DNA from: Thalassoroseus pseudoceratinae
GTDB taxonomy: Bacteria > Planctomycetota > Planctomycetia > Planctomycetales > Planctomycetaceae
Direction: 5' to 3'
Assembly (NCBI RefSeq): GCF_011634775.1
Contig: NZ_JAALXT010000001.1
Location: forward strand, 310,001-374,000
DNA length: 64,000 bases
Below are positions 24,463 to 33,615 of this stretch, piece after piece. A model generated the notes under the pieces. That model was not told where the DNA came from. It worked only from the letters and a program-made list of their open reading frames with translations, and did not search any database. Both the position numbers and the translations under genes were made by a program. Each line of letters opens with the position of its first letter. Within the stretch, counting starts at the first letter, position 1.

Positions 24463-26322
24463 TCAAGTTCGAGTGGCTCGTTTCGTCACGTTCGGCGAAT
24501 TTTTTAGCTGTTCCCGGATTTGTGAACAGAGTTCCTCGTCGGTGCGATTTGGTTTCGTGCGGTGACGAATGCTTTCCTCGTAGTCGGCCAGTGCTCGCTG
24601 CGGTTGGTCGCTGAGGCGATACAAATCCGCACGTGCGGCCAGAAGATTTGCGGTCCAGGAGCGACTCTGTTGCGACGACTGGGTTTGCTCGAGAATCGAA
24701 TTGAGATAGGGAATGGCTTCCTTCACTACAGCCTCGGAATCGATCTTCGCGATGGCTTCGCTCGCGGCATACGAGACGGACCGATCTTCGCTTTCCAAAA
24801 CTCCTAGGAGAATGGGAATGGCTTGGCTGGCATCTTCTCGGAGGCTACCAATCGCCTGAGCACTTCTCCGTCGGGCCGACGGCGGTGAACTCGAATCCCG
24901 GAGGATTTGCAAGAGCGTTGGAAACGCAGACCGGACACAGTTCGGACAGGTTTCCGACATTAGCTCGACGATCATATCGTACTTTTCGTCGTCGTGGCCG
25001 ACGGTCGCAGCGAGGACCGCATTGTTGGACTCACGATTTCCCCACACTAGATTCTCGTCGCTGGTCCCACGGATCTGGTCCAGCACGGCCCGAACTGTCG
25101 GAAGGTCGCCGACTTGCGAGGCGGGCATCAATACGGACAGCAAATCGTGGCCATCCGGTTCCTCGCCATCGGGCATTGCGGTCGCTGGCGGGGTCGCATC
25201 GTCTGATGAGACCGAGCGGCCGGAAGCGGACGGTTCGGCTTGATCGGCCTGTTCGCGTTCAAGTTCCCAGGCTCTTCTCTCACGCTCCAGGTTAGCTCGC
25301 TCCAGCGACAGTCGATCCCGTTCGAGGGCCAGTTCCTCCCGATCTTTCCAAAGAGCCGCTCGCTCCTCGTCGAGTGACGTATTCGGCGATTGGACGGTTT
25401 CCGATTTCGGCTGAGGTTTTTCCTCGATCTGTTGCCGACGCATCTCGAATGCCGACTGATCAATCGTCAAGCGTTCCCGGTCAGCTTGGACTTGTCGTTG
25501 CAGTTCGGAAAGTTTCTCGCGTTCTCGTGCGAGTTCATCTTGGAGTTGTCCGAGTCGCGTTTCACGATTGTGGAGATCGGCGAGACGACGTTGCAAATCC
25601 GACCGAAGGGTGGTTAATTCGTTTTGTTGATGATTGAGATTCTTTTGCCAACTCAGCAAGCGTTGGCGATCGTTGTCCAATTCGCGGGACGCACTCGACG
25701 ACATCCGATTCCGATCGGCGGAATGATCGCTGAGATCGTCCCGAATATCCTCACAGCTGTCGAGCAAGAATTCCTCCAACGAGCCAATGGCCGGTGAATG
25801 GCGTCTCGTCAGACCGATTTCGTCCAAAAATTCGATGACGGTACTCACGAGCTGCTCGTACGCATCCACAACACTGCCATCACGGGTTTGCAGAGCCACG
25901 TTGCGACAGATTTGCAGTCCGCTCCAATGCGTAATCGGTGACTCCGCCGTGAATGGCAAACGCGAGGTTCGATAGAAATCGAAAAACGACTCGATAGATT
26001 CGCGTTGGAGATCCGTATACGGCTGATAATGATCGAGCCCTTTGGTCGCGAACGTTTTTGCGACCGACTGACAGAACGGAAGAATCGCATCGAGCGTGCG
26101 GGAAGGAATCTCTGGATGAGACTCCAAGGCGATTTGGTTCATCCGGAGAACGTCATTCATCACCGCCAACAACACGATGGATCGCCCGGTCCCGTCTCCT
26201 CGGAGTTGGTCCAGGTCTTCGCCAAGTGCGTCTGCAAGCGGGCAATCCGACATCTGTGCCACCAATGTCTCGTGCAATTCGAGGATGGCGGGCTGAATCC
26301 GATACTTGAATGTCTCAATCAT
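24463..26322 (-). CDS. Large coiled-coil protein with HEAT-like C-terminal repeats, unknown function
   Basis: About 619 residues from the ATG at 26322; the frame extends to 26436 but the extra N-terminus is low in structure. Residues ~1-200 are helical (MIETFKYRIQPAILELHETLV). Residues ~200-385 are a long charged coiled coil (DLQRRLADLHNRETRLGQLQDELAREREKL). A Ser/Asp-rich linker follows. The C-terminal part has HEAT/PBS-lyase-like repeats (LLQILRDSSSPPSARRRSAQAIGSL, AIPILLGVLESEDRSVSYAASEAIAKI) and a TPR-like helix pair (ADLYRLSDQPQRALADYEESI). No enzymatic motif or signal peptide. A scaffold-type role is a guess from architecture. Its stop lies 64 bp upstream of tRNA-Ala on the same strand. 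Confidence 0.75.
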   Translation of the reverse strand: MIETFKYRIQPAILELHETLVAQMSDCPLADALGEDLDQLRGDGTGRSIVLLAVMNDVLRMNQIALESHPEIPSRTLDAILPFCQSVAKTFATKGLDHYQPYTDLQRESIESFFDFYRTSRLPFTAESPITHWSGLQICRNVALQTRDGSVVDAYEQLVSTVIEFLDEIGLTRRHSPAIGSLEEFLLDSCEDIRDDLSDHSADRNRMSSSASRELDNDRQRLLSWQKNLNHQQNELTTLRSDLQRRLADLHNRETRLGQLQDELAREREKLSELQRQVQADRERLTIDQSAFEMRRQQIEEKPQPKSETVQSPNTSLDEERAALWKDREELALERDRLSLERANLERERRAWELEREQADQAEPSASGRSVSSDDATPPATAMPDGEEPDGHDLLSVLMPASQVGDLPTVRAVLDQIRGTSDENLVWGNRESNNAVLAATVGHDDEKYDMIVELMSETCPNCVRSAFPTLLQILRDSSSPPSARRRSAQAIGSLREDASQAIPILLGVLESEDRSVSYAASEAIAKIDSEAVVKEAIPYLNSILEQTQSSQQSRSWTANLLAARADLYRLSDQPQRALADYEESIRHRTKPNRTDEELCSQIREQLKNSPNVTKRATRT

Positions 26323-26621
26323 GAGCCGTCCGAGGCAGGAAGAATGATCGTGGGGGTGTGGATGAAATTCTGAGGGGCAAATGGCAAGAAGGCAACTTCG
26401 GGCGCGAATTTTCTGGTCATCATAAATGCTTAACACGTCAAGTCTTCAGTCAATCCGGTGTGAAAGAGTGAAAAAATCCGATTTTTCCGGCCGGACCATT
26501 AAAGTTCACCCAGCTTCCAGGACGATTCTTTCTGTAGCGAGGAAAAAATACTCAAGTGATGCCGTTCGATTGGAATGGCATCGCAAACTTCCGCACTTCG
26601 TGCGTTCGTCAGGGATGAACA

Positions 26622-27620
26622 ATGAAACGCATCTTTCAATTGCAACTCGGATTGTTGCTGATCGCGACCTCGGCAGGCTGTTCTTGTCTGCACACCGGAG
26701 AATTGGGCTGTCTTCAAGCCTATTACGGTGGGGGAGTCACATGCCGGAAAGACTGTGACGACGACGATTGTCTCATCGAGAGACTGTTCTCCTGTGGGGA
26801 CGGTGCTTGCGTGGTTACCCCAGCGGGACTGCCACCGATGCAATGCGTCCAACCGTATCCGGTTGCTCCTCCATGCGGGCCAATGCCACCGGCTGTTGGT
26901 GGACCGCTGTCGCCCATTACGTTACCTGCAAGGTGCACACCGGGAACGGTCTGCCCACCAACGCCTTGTCCGCCAACGTCGTGCGGAACCGGAGCCTGCC
27001 CACCACCGGCAATTCCGACCGGTATGGGCACGAATTTGCAACCTGGTGTGTTCCGGGGCACAATTCCGACCGGATTTGTCCAGGGGCAAGTTGTTTCGTC
27101 GCAACCAGTTGCCAGTGCCGGAGTCGGGCAACCGATGCTGAGTTCGAACGTGACGAACTACGGTCCGATGCCGTCGCAGACCGCGATGATGCCTCAAACC
27201 ACGATGGCACCGCAAATGCTCCACACTCCGCCAGCAACGAATTTCGGTGGCTGCCCCACTGGGACGTGTGGTGAAACGGAAATCCCAAATGCCCCGGTTC
27301 CGTCTTACCCGGAAATCTTTCAGCCACAAACCACCGAGTACTACGACGCCCCCACTCCGATGACGCCTGACCAGTTCCAAATGCCTCAGAATTCGGGACA
27401 ACCGGGACCGGCGATGGCTCCGCATCCCGTTCCAATGGCCCCCCATTCGGCACCGGGTCAGCCCATGCCAAATCCGATGAACAATGGCCAGCCCATGGGA
27501 CCATCGACTCAGCCGATGCCGATGAATCCGCAGCCGATGCCAATGGACGGCGGACAAACGCAACCGACTGCAACCCATCATGGCCCACAAGGTCAGAACT
27601 GGATTCCCGTCGGGTTCTGA
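26622..27620 (+). CDS. Cys- and Pro/Met/Gln-rich putative lipoprotein
   Basis: 332 residues. The N-terminus MKRIFQLQLGLLLIATSAGC is a lipoprotein signal with lipobox TSAGC. A Cys-rich head of roughly 110 residues follows (CRKDCDDDDC, CPPTPCPPTSCGTGACPPP), with at least 17 cysteines that could form disulfides or a metal site. The rest is low-complexity Pro/Met/Gln/Asn (MAPHPVPMAPHS, QPMPNPMNNGQPMG). Planctomycetes encode many such surface proteins without known function. AGGGA lies six bases before the ATG. The 185-bp upstream region separates it from the divergent coiled-coil gene. Low complexity makes homology unreliable. Confidence 0.72.
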   Translation: MKRIFQLQLGLLLIATSAGCSCLHTGELGCLQAYYGGGVTCRKDCDDDDCLIERLFSCGDGACVVTPAGLPPMQCVQPYPVAPPCGPMPPAVGGPLSPITLPARCTPGTVCPPTPCPPTSCGTGACPPPAIPTGMGTNLQPGVFRGTIPTGFVQGQVVSSQPVASAGVGQPMLSSNVTNYGPMPSQTAMMPQTTMAPQMLHTPPATNFGGCPTGTCGETEIPNAPVPSYPEIFQPQTTEYYDAPTPMTPDQFQMPQNSGQPGPAMAPHPVPMAPHSAPGQPMPNPMNNGQPMGPSTQPMPMNPQPMPMDGGQTQPTATHHGPQGQNWIPVGF

Positions 27621-27628
27621 TCGGTTGA

Positions 27629-27645
27629 CGGGCATTATCTGCCCG
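27629..27645. terminator. Possible bidirectional hairpin between convergent genes
   Basis: CGGGCA, loop TTATC, TGCCCG form a perfect 6-bp stem in the 52-bp gap between the lipoprotein and bestrophin genes. There is no T-run on either side, so it is only a weak terminator candidate. Confidence 0.3.
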
Positions 27646-27672
27646 CAGATGTCGAACAGAAACGATTTTTGG

Positions 27673-28611
27673 TTAGGTCAAAACGGAATCTTCAGCGGTC
27701 CATGGCGGAGGAACTTCCTCCTCTGCCAGGATTTGTCTGAGATCAATTTCAATGGTTCGAGAAATGGCATTCAGCGAAAGATCATTCGCATCCATACCGA
27801 ATGGTTCTTCGATTTCCTCGCCAATTGCATCGAGCCCAAAGAACGAGTAACTGATCAGCAGCGTCACCACCGGCGTCATCAATTGGACATTGTCGTAAAT
27901 GCCGAACGGCAGTGCCACGCAATAGGCAGCCACAAGTCTGTGGATCAGTACGGTATAGGCAAACGGGATCGGCGTGGCTTTGATCCGTTCGCACCCGCCC
28001 TGGACCGATGTCATTTCGGTCAGACTCGCCTCAAGCACCGGCAAATGGTACTCGCTGACCCAACGCTGACGGTAAGCCTCTCTCAGCCGTCCACCAATGT
28101 TCTGCAAGATCCCGATGGGGACGTTGGTATGTCGACGCAACTCGGAGATTTCCGCCGGTTCCAGATATGCTTCCAACTCTGGGTAGGGATCGGTATCGCG
28201 AAGTCGATGACGAAACGCATGGACATAGGCGATTGTTCGGAGAATCACATCTTGGCGGAATGTCTCCACATCTGTTTCGTCATGCTCTCGGAGCGGATCG
28301 ACCAACATCGTGACTTGGCGAGCGAATGTCCGCGAGACATTCACCATGCGTCCCCATAACTGTCGACCTTCCCAAAACCGGTCATAAGCTTCGTTATTGC
28401 GGAAACCCAGGAAAATCCCCAACGCCACCGCAATCAATTGAAAGGGCAGTGGCGTCAGGCTGGGTTCGGTCTCCGGTGTGCTCCAATACCAGTAGGTGAC
28501 TAAGCTCGAAACAATTATTACGAAGAGGATTCGCTTCCAAGTTTTGACCAGAATGCTTCCTTGCAGAGAAAACAGCAGGCGAATCCAGCTTGTCTTGGGT
28601 CGGATGATCAC
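27673..28611 (-). CDS. Bestrophin-family (UPF0187) ion channel
   Basis: 312 residues from a GTG start; a TGA lies upstream in frame. The sequence begins with an amphipathic segment and a membrane helix (ILFVIIVSSLVTYWYW). The bestrophin signature follows as LPFQLIAVALGIFLGFRNNEAYDRFWEGRQLWGRMVN, and after a helical region come FAYTVLIHRLVAAYCVALPFGI and PVVTLLISYSFFGLDAIGEEIEEPFG. The last element is the conserved acidic clasp of the family. Bacterial bestrophins form pentameric channels, often cation-selective, in the inner membrane. The gene is a monocistron converging on the lipoprotein gene. Confidence 0.92.
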   Translation of the reverse strand: MIIRPKTSWIRLLFSLQGSILVKTWKRILFVIIVSSLVTYWYWSTPETEPSLTPLPFQLIAVALGIFLGFRNNEAYDRFWEGRQLWGRMVNVSRTFARQVTMLVDPLREHDETDVETFRQDVILRTIAYVHAFRHRLRDTDPYPELEAYLEPAEISELRRHTNVPIGILQNIGGRLREAYRQRWVSEYHLPVLEASLTEMTSVQGGCERIKATPIPFAYTVLIHRLVAAYCVALPFGIYDNVQLMTPVVTLLISYSFFGLDAIGEEIEEPFGMDANDLSLNAISRTIEIDLRQILAEEEVPPPWTAEDSVLT

Positions 28612-28921
28612 AATAAAAAACCGTTCTGCGGGGGACGCGAATCAATCGAGTACTGAAAGACATTGAGTAGCCAGCCCCACTTTAGTCGGTTCCGCACTGC
28701 GTTGCATCCGTTTCATTCGCGATGTTGCGTTGGGGAAAAACGCCATGTCGTGTTAGGGGAAAAGTCGCGGTCGATTGGAAATCGCATCGGCAATGTCTAA
28801 GATGAGGACGGAAATGCGTCCGACCGTGCTGGACTCCTGCAAATGTTCCGAATTTGCGACACACCAGCCACCGGAATCAACCTTCCTAGCCTCACAAGAC
28901 TTTGCCTGCCTGGAGCCGACC
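28612..28921. other. Divergent intergenic region
   Basis: 310 bp between the bestrophin gene and the LuxE-like gene. The long plus-strand frame could extend to a TTG at 28775, but the residues it would add are not protein-like and the GTG at 28922 has a good ribosome site. Nothing else is recognisable here. Confidence 0.5.
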
Positions 28922-30019
28922 GTGTCCGACACTCTTGATCAACGCGCAGCTGCCGCTCGTGAACAACTTGATGCTCACACCGTGGATATCGTCCGCAAAC
29001 ACTTTCACCCGGAAAACGGCGCTCCGTTCTGGTTGGAGAAAGCAAAGACGTACGATTTCGATCCGATGACCGACGTCAACTGTTTCGACGACCTCAAGAA
29101 GTTTCCACTCTTCGAGGACGATTGGCTCCGCGGCGGTCCGGTCACGCGATTCCTTCCCAAATCACTGCACAACGAACCCCGTTACGTCTTCGAAACCGGC
29201 GGAACCACGGGGATTCCGAAGAGTCGCTGTGTCGTGCGAGATCACTTCATCGACTACGAAGTTTTCAGCGATACGCTCCCGGATGAGTACTTCCCCAAAG
29301 GATCGAACTGGCTAATGTTGGGGCCATCAGGTCCACGACGGTTGCGACTGGCAGTTGAACACCTCGCCCAGCACCGCGGCGGAATTTGTTTCTGCGTCGA
29401 CTTGGACCCGCGGTATGTGGTCAAGCTTTTGAAGAAGAACAAAGTCGAAGAAGCGAAGGCCTATCAAGAACACGTGATCGATCAGGCGATGACGGTGCTC
29501 TCGGCCGGTCATGACATCAAATGTATGTTCACCACGCCAAAGCTATTGGAGTCTTTGGCGATGCGTCTGTTCGACAACGATTCCAGCATCGCCGATGAGG
29601 GAATCACTGGGATTTTCGGGGGTGGAACCGAATTCAAACCCGATTGGTACAAGTTCTGTATGGAGGAGTTGTTGGGACCGGATGTGTATATCACACCGAC
29701 CTACGGCAACACTCTAATGGGGTTGGCTTGCGGCAAACCGTTTGACCCGGCCGACAACTACAAGATCACCTACTATGCTCCGCAACCGCGAGCCGTTGTC
29801 GAAGTGGTGGATTTCGATGACTACAATAAGGTCGTGGAAATCGGTGGTACGGGTCGAGCCAAGCTCTACACACTCACCGATGAACTGTTCATCCCCGGCT
29901 TTATGGAACGTGACGAAGGCGAACGCGAACCCGCTTGCGAAAAATTCCCCTGGGAAGGCATCAGTGGCACACGCCCGTTCCACGTCTTCGCGAAAACGAC
30001 GACCGTGGGTGTGTATTAG
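28922..30019 (+). CDS. LuxE/PaaK-like acyl-activating (AMP-forming) enzyme
   Basis: About 365 residues from a GTG at 28922, which has GGAG (28912-28915) six bases upstream. The adenylate-forming signature is present as FETGGTTGIPKSR near residue 95. FGGGTEFKPDWY and PTYGNTLMG match the later A-motifs (loop and 'Y.S/T' region) of phenylacetate-CoA-ligase and LuxE-type proteins. The length suits LuxE (about 370), and the large mobile C-terminal domain of acyl-CoA synthetases is absent. In the lux system LuxE activates a fatty acid and hands it to the LuxC reductase. Here the next gene is an aldehyde dehydrogenase of acylating type, so a similar acid-to-aldehyde reduction is inferred. The acyl substrate is unknown. 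Confidence 0.75.
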   Translation: MSDTLDQRAAAAREQLDAHTVDIVRKHFHPENGAPFWLEKAKTYDFDPMTDVNCFDDLKKFPLFEDDWLRGGPVTRFLPKSLHNEPRYVFETGGTTGIPKSRCVVRDHFIDYEVFSDTLPDEYFPKGSNWLMLGPSGPRRLRLAVEHLAQHRGGICFCVDLDPRYVVKLLKKNKVEEAKAYQEHVIDQAMTVLSAGHDIKCMFTTPKLLESLAMRLFDNDSSIADEGITGIFGGGTEFKPDWYKFCMEELLGPDVYITPTYGNTLMGLACGKPFDPADNYKITYYAPQPRAVVEVVDFDDYNKVVEIGGTGRAKLYTLTDELFIPGFMERDEGEREPACEKFPWEGISGTRPFHVFAKTTTVGVY

Positions 30020-30067
30020 AGTCGATGATTCAGGCTTCGGTACCGAGAAGCAAACGGCGGAGACATC

Positions 30068-30111
30068 GCCAAACGACACGACTTCCATTAAGCGAGGTCG
30101 AGTCGTTTGGC
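30068..30111. repeat. 44-nt imperfect palindrome in the LuxE-ALDH gap
   Basis: GCCAAACGAC (30068-30077) pairs perfectly with GTCGTTTGGC (30102-30111). Inside, after an A/A mismatch, CGACTTC pairs with GAGGTCG (one G-U), leaving the loop CATTAAGC. No T-run follows on either strand, so it is not a standard terminator. It could be an RNA stability or processing element, or a protein-binding site. Confidence 0.6.
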
Positions 30112-30309
30112 AGGTTGGCCACAAATCAGATTGAGGTCGTTGTCGCCCGATAGACCAATCTTCTCCGCCGAATTCTGTCAGCCGTCATCGCCAACGCAGC
30201 GGATCGCAAGACAATGAACACAGACGATTCGTGTTGCAGCGTTGACGCACACGGAACCACCGCCGCAGATCAATCCCCGAATATTTCAAATCCTAACCCC
30301 TAGAAAATC

Positions 30310-31746
30310 ATGCTAGAAATTCCAGTCATCCGTTGGGGTCAACCGCACGAGTCGACCGAGAAAGCCCCCGTCGTCCATTTTGAAACGGGCGAGGAATTGG
30401 CCCAAATGAATCAGGCCGTGGGTGGCCAGATCAAAATGGACAATCGGAAAGCGAAGAAGGCCCGCGAACGGCTGCGTGAGTTTTCCATCGAGGAGTTGTG
30501 CAAACTCTGCGAGAAAGCCGCGGAACTCTACATGGAAGCGACGTTGCCTCTCGGCAATGGCACGCAAACGCCGGAAGAGTTTTGCCGAATTCAATCCGCT
30601 ACGACCGGGTTGCCGGAGCACATGTGTGCGTTCAACATGCGAAAGAATGCTTTCGTACTTGGCAAGATGCGGGAAGTGTTGGATGCACTGACTCGCGGTC
30701 TTCCTCTCGACATTCTCTCACGCGGATACGGGGAAGAAGATCGTGGCGTGACCGTCAGTTACCAAGCCACGGCACCAGTCTTGGGGGCCGTTCTCCCGAA
30801 CAACTCGCCGGGTGTCCACACGCTGTGGCTGCCAGTGATCCCCCTGCAAATGGGGTTGGTTCTGAAACCGGGCTCCCAAGAGCCCTGGACTCCGTACCGT
30901 ATGTTCGCCGCCATGACTCAAGCCGGAATCCCGGCCGAGGTTTGGGGACTCTACCCCGGTGCCCGTGATTGCGGTCAAGCCGTGATGGAATGCTGCGATC
31001 GGGCGATGATCTTCGGAAGTGCACAGACCGTCGAGCAGTACCACGGTGACCCACGCGTGCAAGCGCATGGTCCGGGTTTCTCGAAAATCCTGATCGGTGA
31101 AGATGTCGTCGATCAGTGGGAAGACTTCATTGATATTCTCGCTGACAGCGTCTTTGCGAACTCGGGACGAAGTTGCATCAACGCCTCGGGGATTTGGACT
31201 CCGCGTCACGGCCGTGAGATCGCGGAAGCTCTGGCCGAACGACTGGGTCCGATTGCTCCCAAACCAATGACCGATCCCGATGCCCAACTCGCCGCCTTCA
31301 CAACCAAAGGTGTCGCGGAGGCAATGCACAATCAGATCGAAGAAAAGCTTGGTGAGTCGGGAGTGACGGAAGTCACAGCGAAATACCGGGAAGGCAGCCG
31401 CCTCGTCGAAAACGAACGTTACGATTTCTTGCGACCAACGATCGTGCACTGTGAAAGCCCCGACGCATTCTTGGCGAACACGGAATACATGTTCCCATAT
31501 GCGTCGGTCGTTGATTGTCCGCAAAAAGACATGCTCAAGAAGATTAAGACGACACTCATTTGCACGGCGATCACCGACGACGAAAAGTGGAAGCAAGAAC
31601 TGCTCGACGCCACGAACATCGATCGGCTGAATCTCGGGCGGATCAAGACGATGCAAATCAACTGGATGCAACCGCACGAAGGAAACCTCACGGAATTCCT
31701 GTTCCGCAATCGTGCCGTGCAAACCAGCCCGCCGCCAGCACACTAG
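30310..31746 (+). CDS. Aldehyde-dehydrogenase-family protein, probably acyl-reducing (LuxC-like role)
   Basis: 478 residues. The cofactor-binding half has APVLGAVLPNNSPGVHTLWLPVIPLQMGLVLKPG, equivalent to the 'P.g....p.NfP......p.A...GN..v.KP' region of the family. The catalytic Cys289 lies in NSGRSCINASG. The segment that normally holds the general-base Glu (ELGGK) reads AHGPGFSK, so the hydrolytic Glu is missing. That loss is known for CoA- or thioester-acylating aldehyde dehydrogenases, consistent with reduction of an activated acyl group to an aldehyde with NAD(P)H. The gene is 290 bp downstream of the LuxE-like gene, with a large hairpin in the gap, and 104 bp upstream of a sensor kinase. 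No luxA/B or aldehyde decarbonylase is in view. Confidence 0.82.
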   Translation: MLEIPVIRWGQPHESTEKAPVVHFETGEELAQMNQAVGGQIKMDNRKAKKARERLREFSIEELCKLCEKAAELYMEATLPLGNGTQTPEEFCRIQSATTGLPEHMCAFNMRKNAFVLGKMREVLDALTRGLPLDILSRGYGEEDRGVTVSYQATAPVLGAVLPNNSPGVHTLWLPVIPLQMGLVLKPGSQEPWTPYRMFAAMTQAGIPAEVWGLYPGARDCGQAVMECCDRAMIFGSAQTVEQYHGDPRVQAHGPGFSKILIGEDVVDQWEDFIDILADSVFANSGRSCINASGIWTPRHGREIAEALAERLGPIAPKPMTDPDAQLAAFTTKGVAEAMHNQIEEKLGESGVTEVTAKYREGSRLVENERYDFLRPTIVHCESPDAFLANTEYMFPYASVVDCPQKDMLKKIKTTLICTAITDDEKWKQELLDATNIDRLNLGRIKTMQINWMQPHEGNLTEFLFRNRAVQTSPPPAH

Positions 31747-31850
31747 AGTGCAATGCAACACGTCAACGATGACTAATATGTCCAAGATTGCTGCTAGAAA
31801 ATTGCGATCTTCTCTGGACAAATTCGATCGTCTCATGGTCTAGTACGAAC

Positions 31851-33611
31851 ATGTCGTACCGGACCGTGAAACGATTGCTTGGCGAGACCAGCCTCGAACG
31901 GAAGTGCCGCTTCTTGTTCGGAGGTGGTCTCATGCTGCTTATCACAGGCAGTTTCTACGTCTATGCACGTCTCAATGCGAATCTGATCTACGAGCAGAAC
32001 CAGTTCACCGGCCGAATGCTCATTACGCCGATGATTCTGGAAACGCATTGGAAGCACTTCGAGCAACGCGACGAAATCAAACCGTTGATCGATGAGTTGG
32101 CGACTTCACTGAAACCCGAAGACTTGCGTGGCTACCAGTGGAATTTCTATTTCACGAGACGCAAGCCGGATGAATCGACGAAGCCTGGCAACTCGACGAC
32201 GGCACGGGCAGAAGATGTCCGTCGCCCAGGAAGTTCTGCCGGCTGGGATGCTTGGGAACTGATCAGCCGCGGCCAAAACGAAGTCATCGACATCGACCGC
32301 GACGCCGGCAAATACACGTATTACCGAGAGGTTCGTGCGGAACAATCGTGCGTCACCTGCCATCGGGATTGGTCACCGAATCTGCAACGGGGCGATCTGA
32401 TGGGCATGGCGGAAGTCATGTTCCCTCTCAACAGCACCGAAGAGGCTTTGGCTTGGAACAATGCGGTCTTGTTGGCCACCGCGATCGTGACCGCATTCCT
32501 GGCCATGCTCGCGGCTTATGTCATCGTGCGGTATGTCATCGTCAAACCAGTGCTGCACCTTAAGGATGTCAGCGATGAGATTGCTCGGGGCACGCTCGAC
32601 TTGCGGGCAGACATCCGCACGGGTGATGAGTTCGAGGAACTCAGCCACGCATTCAACCGGATGTTGCGACACCTTACCACCGTGCAGGACGAACTCCGCG
32701 ACGCCAACGACAACCTCGGGCAGAAGGCCGACGAGTTGGCCCAAGCGAACCTGTCACTTTACGAAACGAACAAACTGAAAGACGAGTTCTTGGCCACAAT
32801 GAGCCATGAACTTCGAACACCACTCAACAGCATTCTCGGTTTTTCCGATGTGCTTGCTGGTGCCAAGAACCTGACCGACAAACAAGACCGGTTCGTTGGC
32901 AACATTCAGAAATCCGGTCATGATCTCATGACGTTGATTAACGATTTACTTGATCTCGCTAAGATCGAAAGTGGCAAGATGGACGTGCAACCGTCCGAGT
33001 TCATCATCGGTGACGTCATCGAACGCCAAGTCGCCGCCTTGGCTGTAGTCGCCGAGAAAAAGAACATCGCCCTGACAACCGCAGTCGCGGACGATCTCCC
33101 GAAGATCTGGCAGGACTCGGGCAAGATTCAGCAAGTCCTCAACAACTTGATGTCGAACGCCATTAAGTTCACGCCTGAAGGCGGCCGTGTGCGTGTGACG
33201 GCTCGACTTGCGGACGACATTGGCGTGCTTGAGGAGTCCCCACCGAGTTTCGAGGTGGTGGTCGAGGATACGGGTGTTGGAATCCCACTCGAGGATCAAG
33301 AAACGATTTTCGAGAAGTTCCGACAAGGGCGATCGGCCCCCGGTCAACGTGACACAATGACGCGGGAGTACGGCGGGACAGGGCTAGGGCTTTCAATCGT
33401 CATGGAATTGACGAAGTTACTCGGTGGCGAAGTCACACTTGAAAGCGAGTTCGGAAAAGGCTCAGCGTTCACGGTAAAACTTCCTATTCGGTATCAGGCA
33501 GACAACACGCTCTCCACGCACGATCCGCTGCAAGACAGTGGCCTCAATCTCAACCGACGGCTGAGCAATCCCCCCGCCGAAGACACATCCCAAGACGAAG
33601 ACGCGGCGTAA
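31851..33611 (+). CDS. Sensor histidine kinase with a c-type haem motif (DUF3365/Tll0287-like sensor domain)
   Basis: About 586 residues from the ATG at 31851; an in-frame TTG at 31788 is less likely. A membrane helix (LFGGGLMLLITGSFYVYA) leads to a periplasmic domain of ~160 residues ending in SCVTCHRDW: CxxCH at residues 167-171, the haem c attachment signature typical of DUF3365/Tll0287-like sensors. A second membrane segment (ATAIVTAFLAMLAAYVIV), a HAMP linker, a coiled coil and HisKA with MSHELRTPLN (His319) follow. The ATPase domain has LMSNAIKFT, EDTGVGIP and GTGLGLSIV. The likely input is redox state or a gas at the haem. No response regulator is adjacent. It may control the upstream acid-reduction genes. 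Confidence 0.9.
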   Translation: MSYRTVKRLLGETSLERKCRFLFGGGLMLLITGSFYVYARLNANLIYEQNQFTGRMLITPMILETHWKHFEQRDEIKPLIDELATSLKPEDLRGYQWNFYFTRRKPDESTKPGNSTTARAEDVRRPGSSAGWDAWELISRGQNEVIDIDRDAGKYTYYREVRAEQSCVTCHRDWSPNLQRGDLMGMAEVMFPLNSTEEALAWNNAVLLATAIVTAFLAMLAAYVIVRYVIVKPVLHLKDVSDEIARGTLDLRADIRTGDEFEELSHAFNRMLRHLTTVQDELRDANDNLGQKADELAQANLSLYETNKLKDEFLATMSHELRTPLNSILGFSDVLAGAKNLTDKQDRFVGNIQKSGHDLMTLINDLLDLAKIESGKMDVQPSEFIIGDVIERQVAALAVVAEKKNIALTTAVADDLPKIWQDSGKIQQVLNNLMSNAIKFTPEGGRVRVTARLADDIGVLEESPPSFEVVVEDTGVGIPLEDQETIFEKFRQGRSAPGQRDTMTREYGGTGLGLSIVMELTKLLGGEVTLESEFGKGSAFTVKLPIRYQADNTLSTHDPLQDSGLNLNRRLSNPPAEDTSQDEDAA

Positions 33612-33615
33612 CCGT

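Noticed and set aside
26466-26484. A short inverted repeat AAAAATC-C-GATTTTT upstream of the Cys-rich lipoprotein gene
   Set aside because: Seven AT-rich base pairs with a one-base centre occur easily by chance and cannot form a hairpin.
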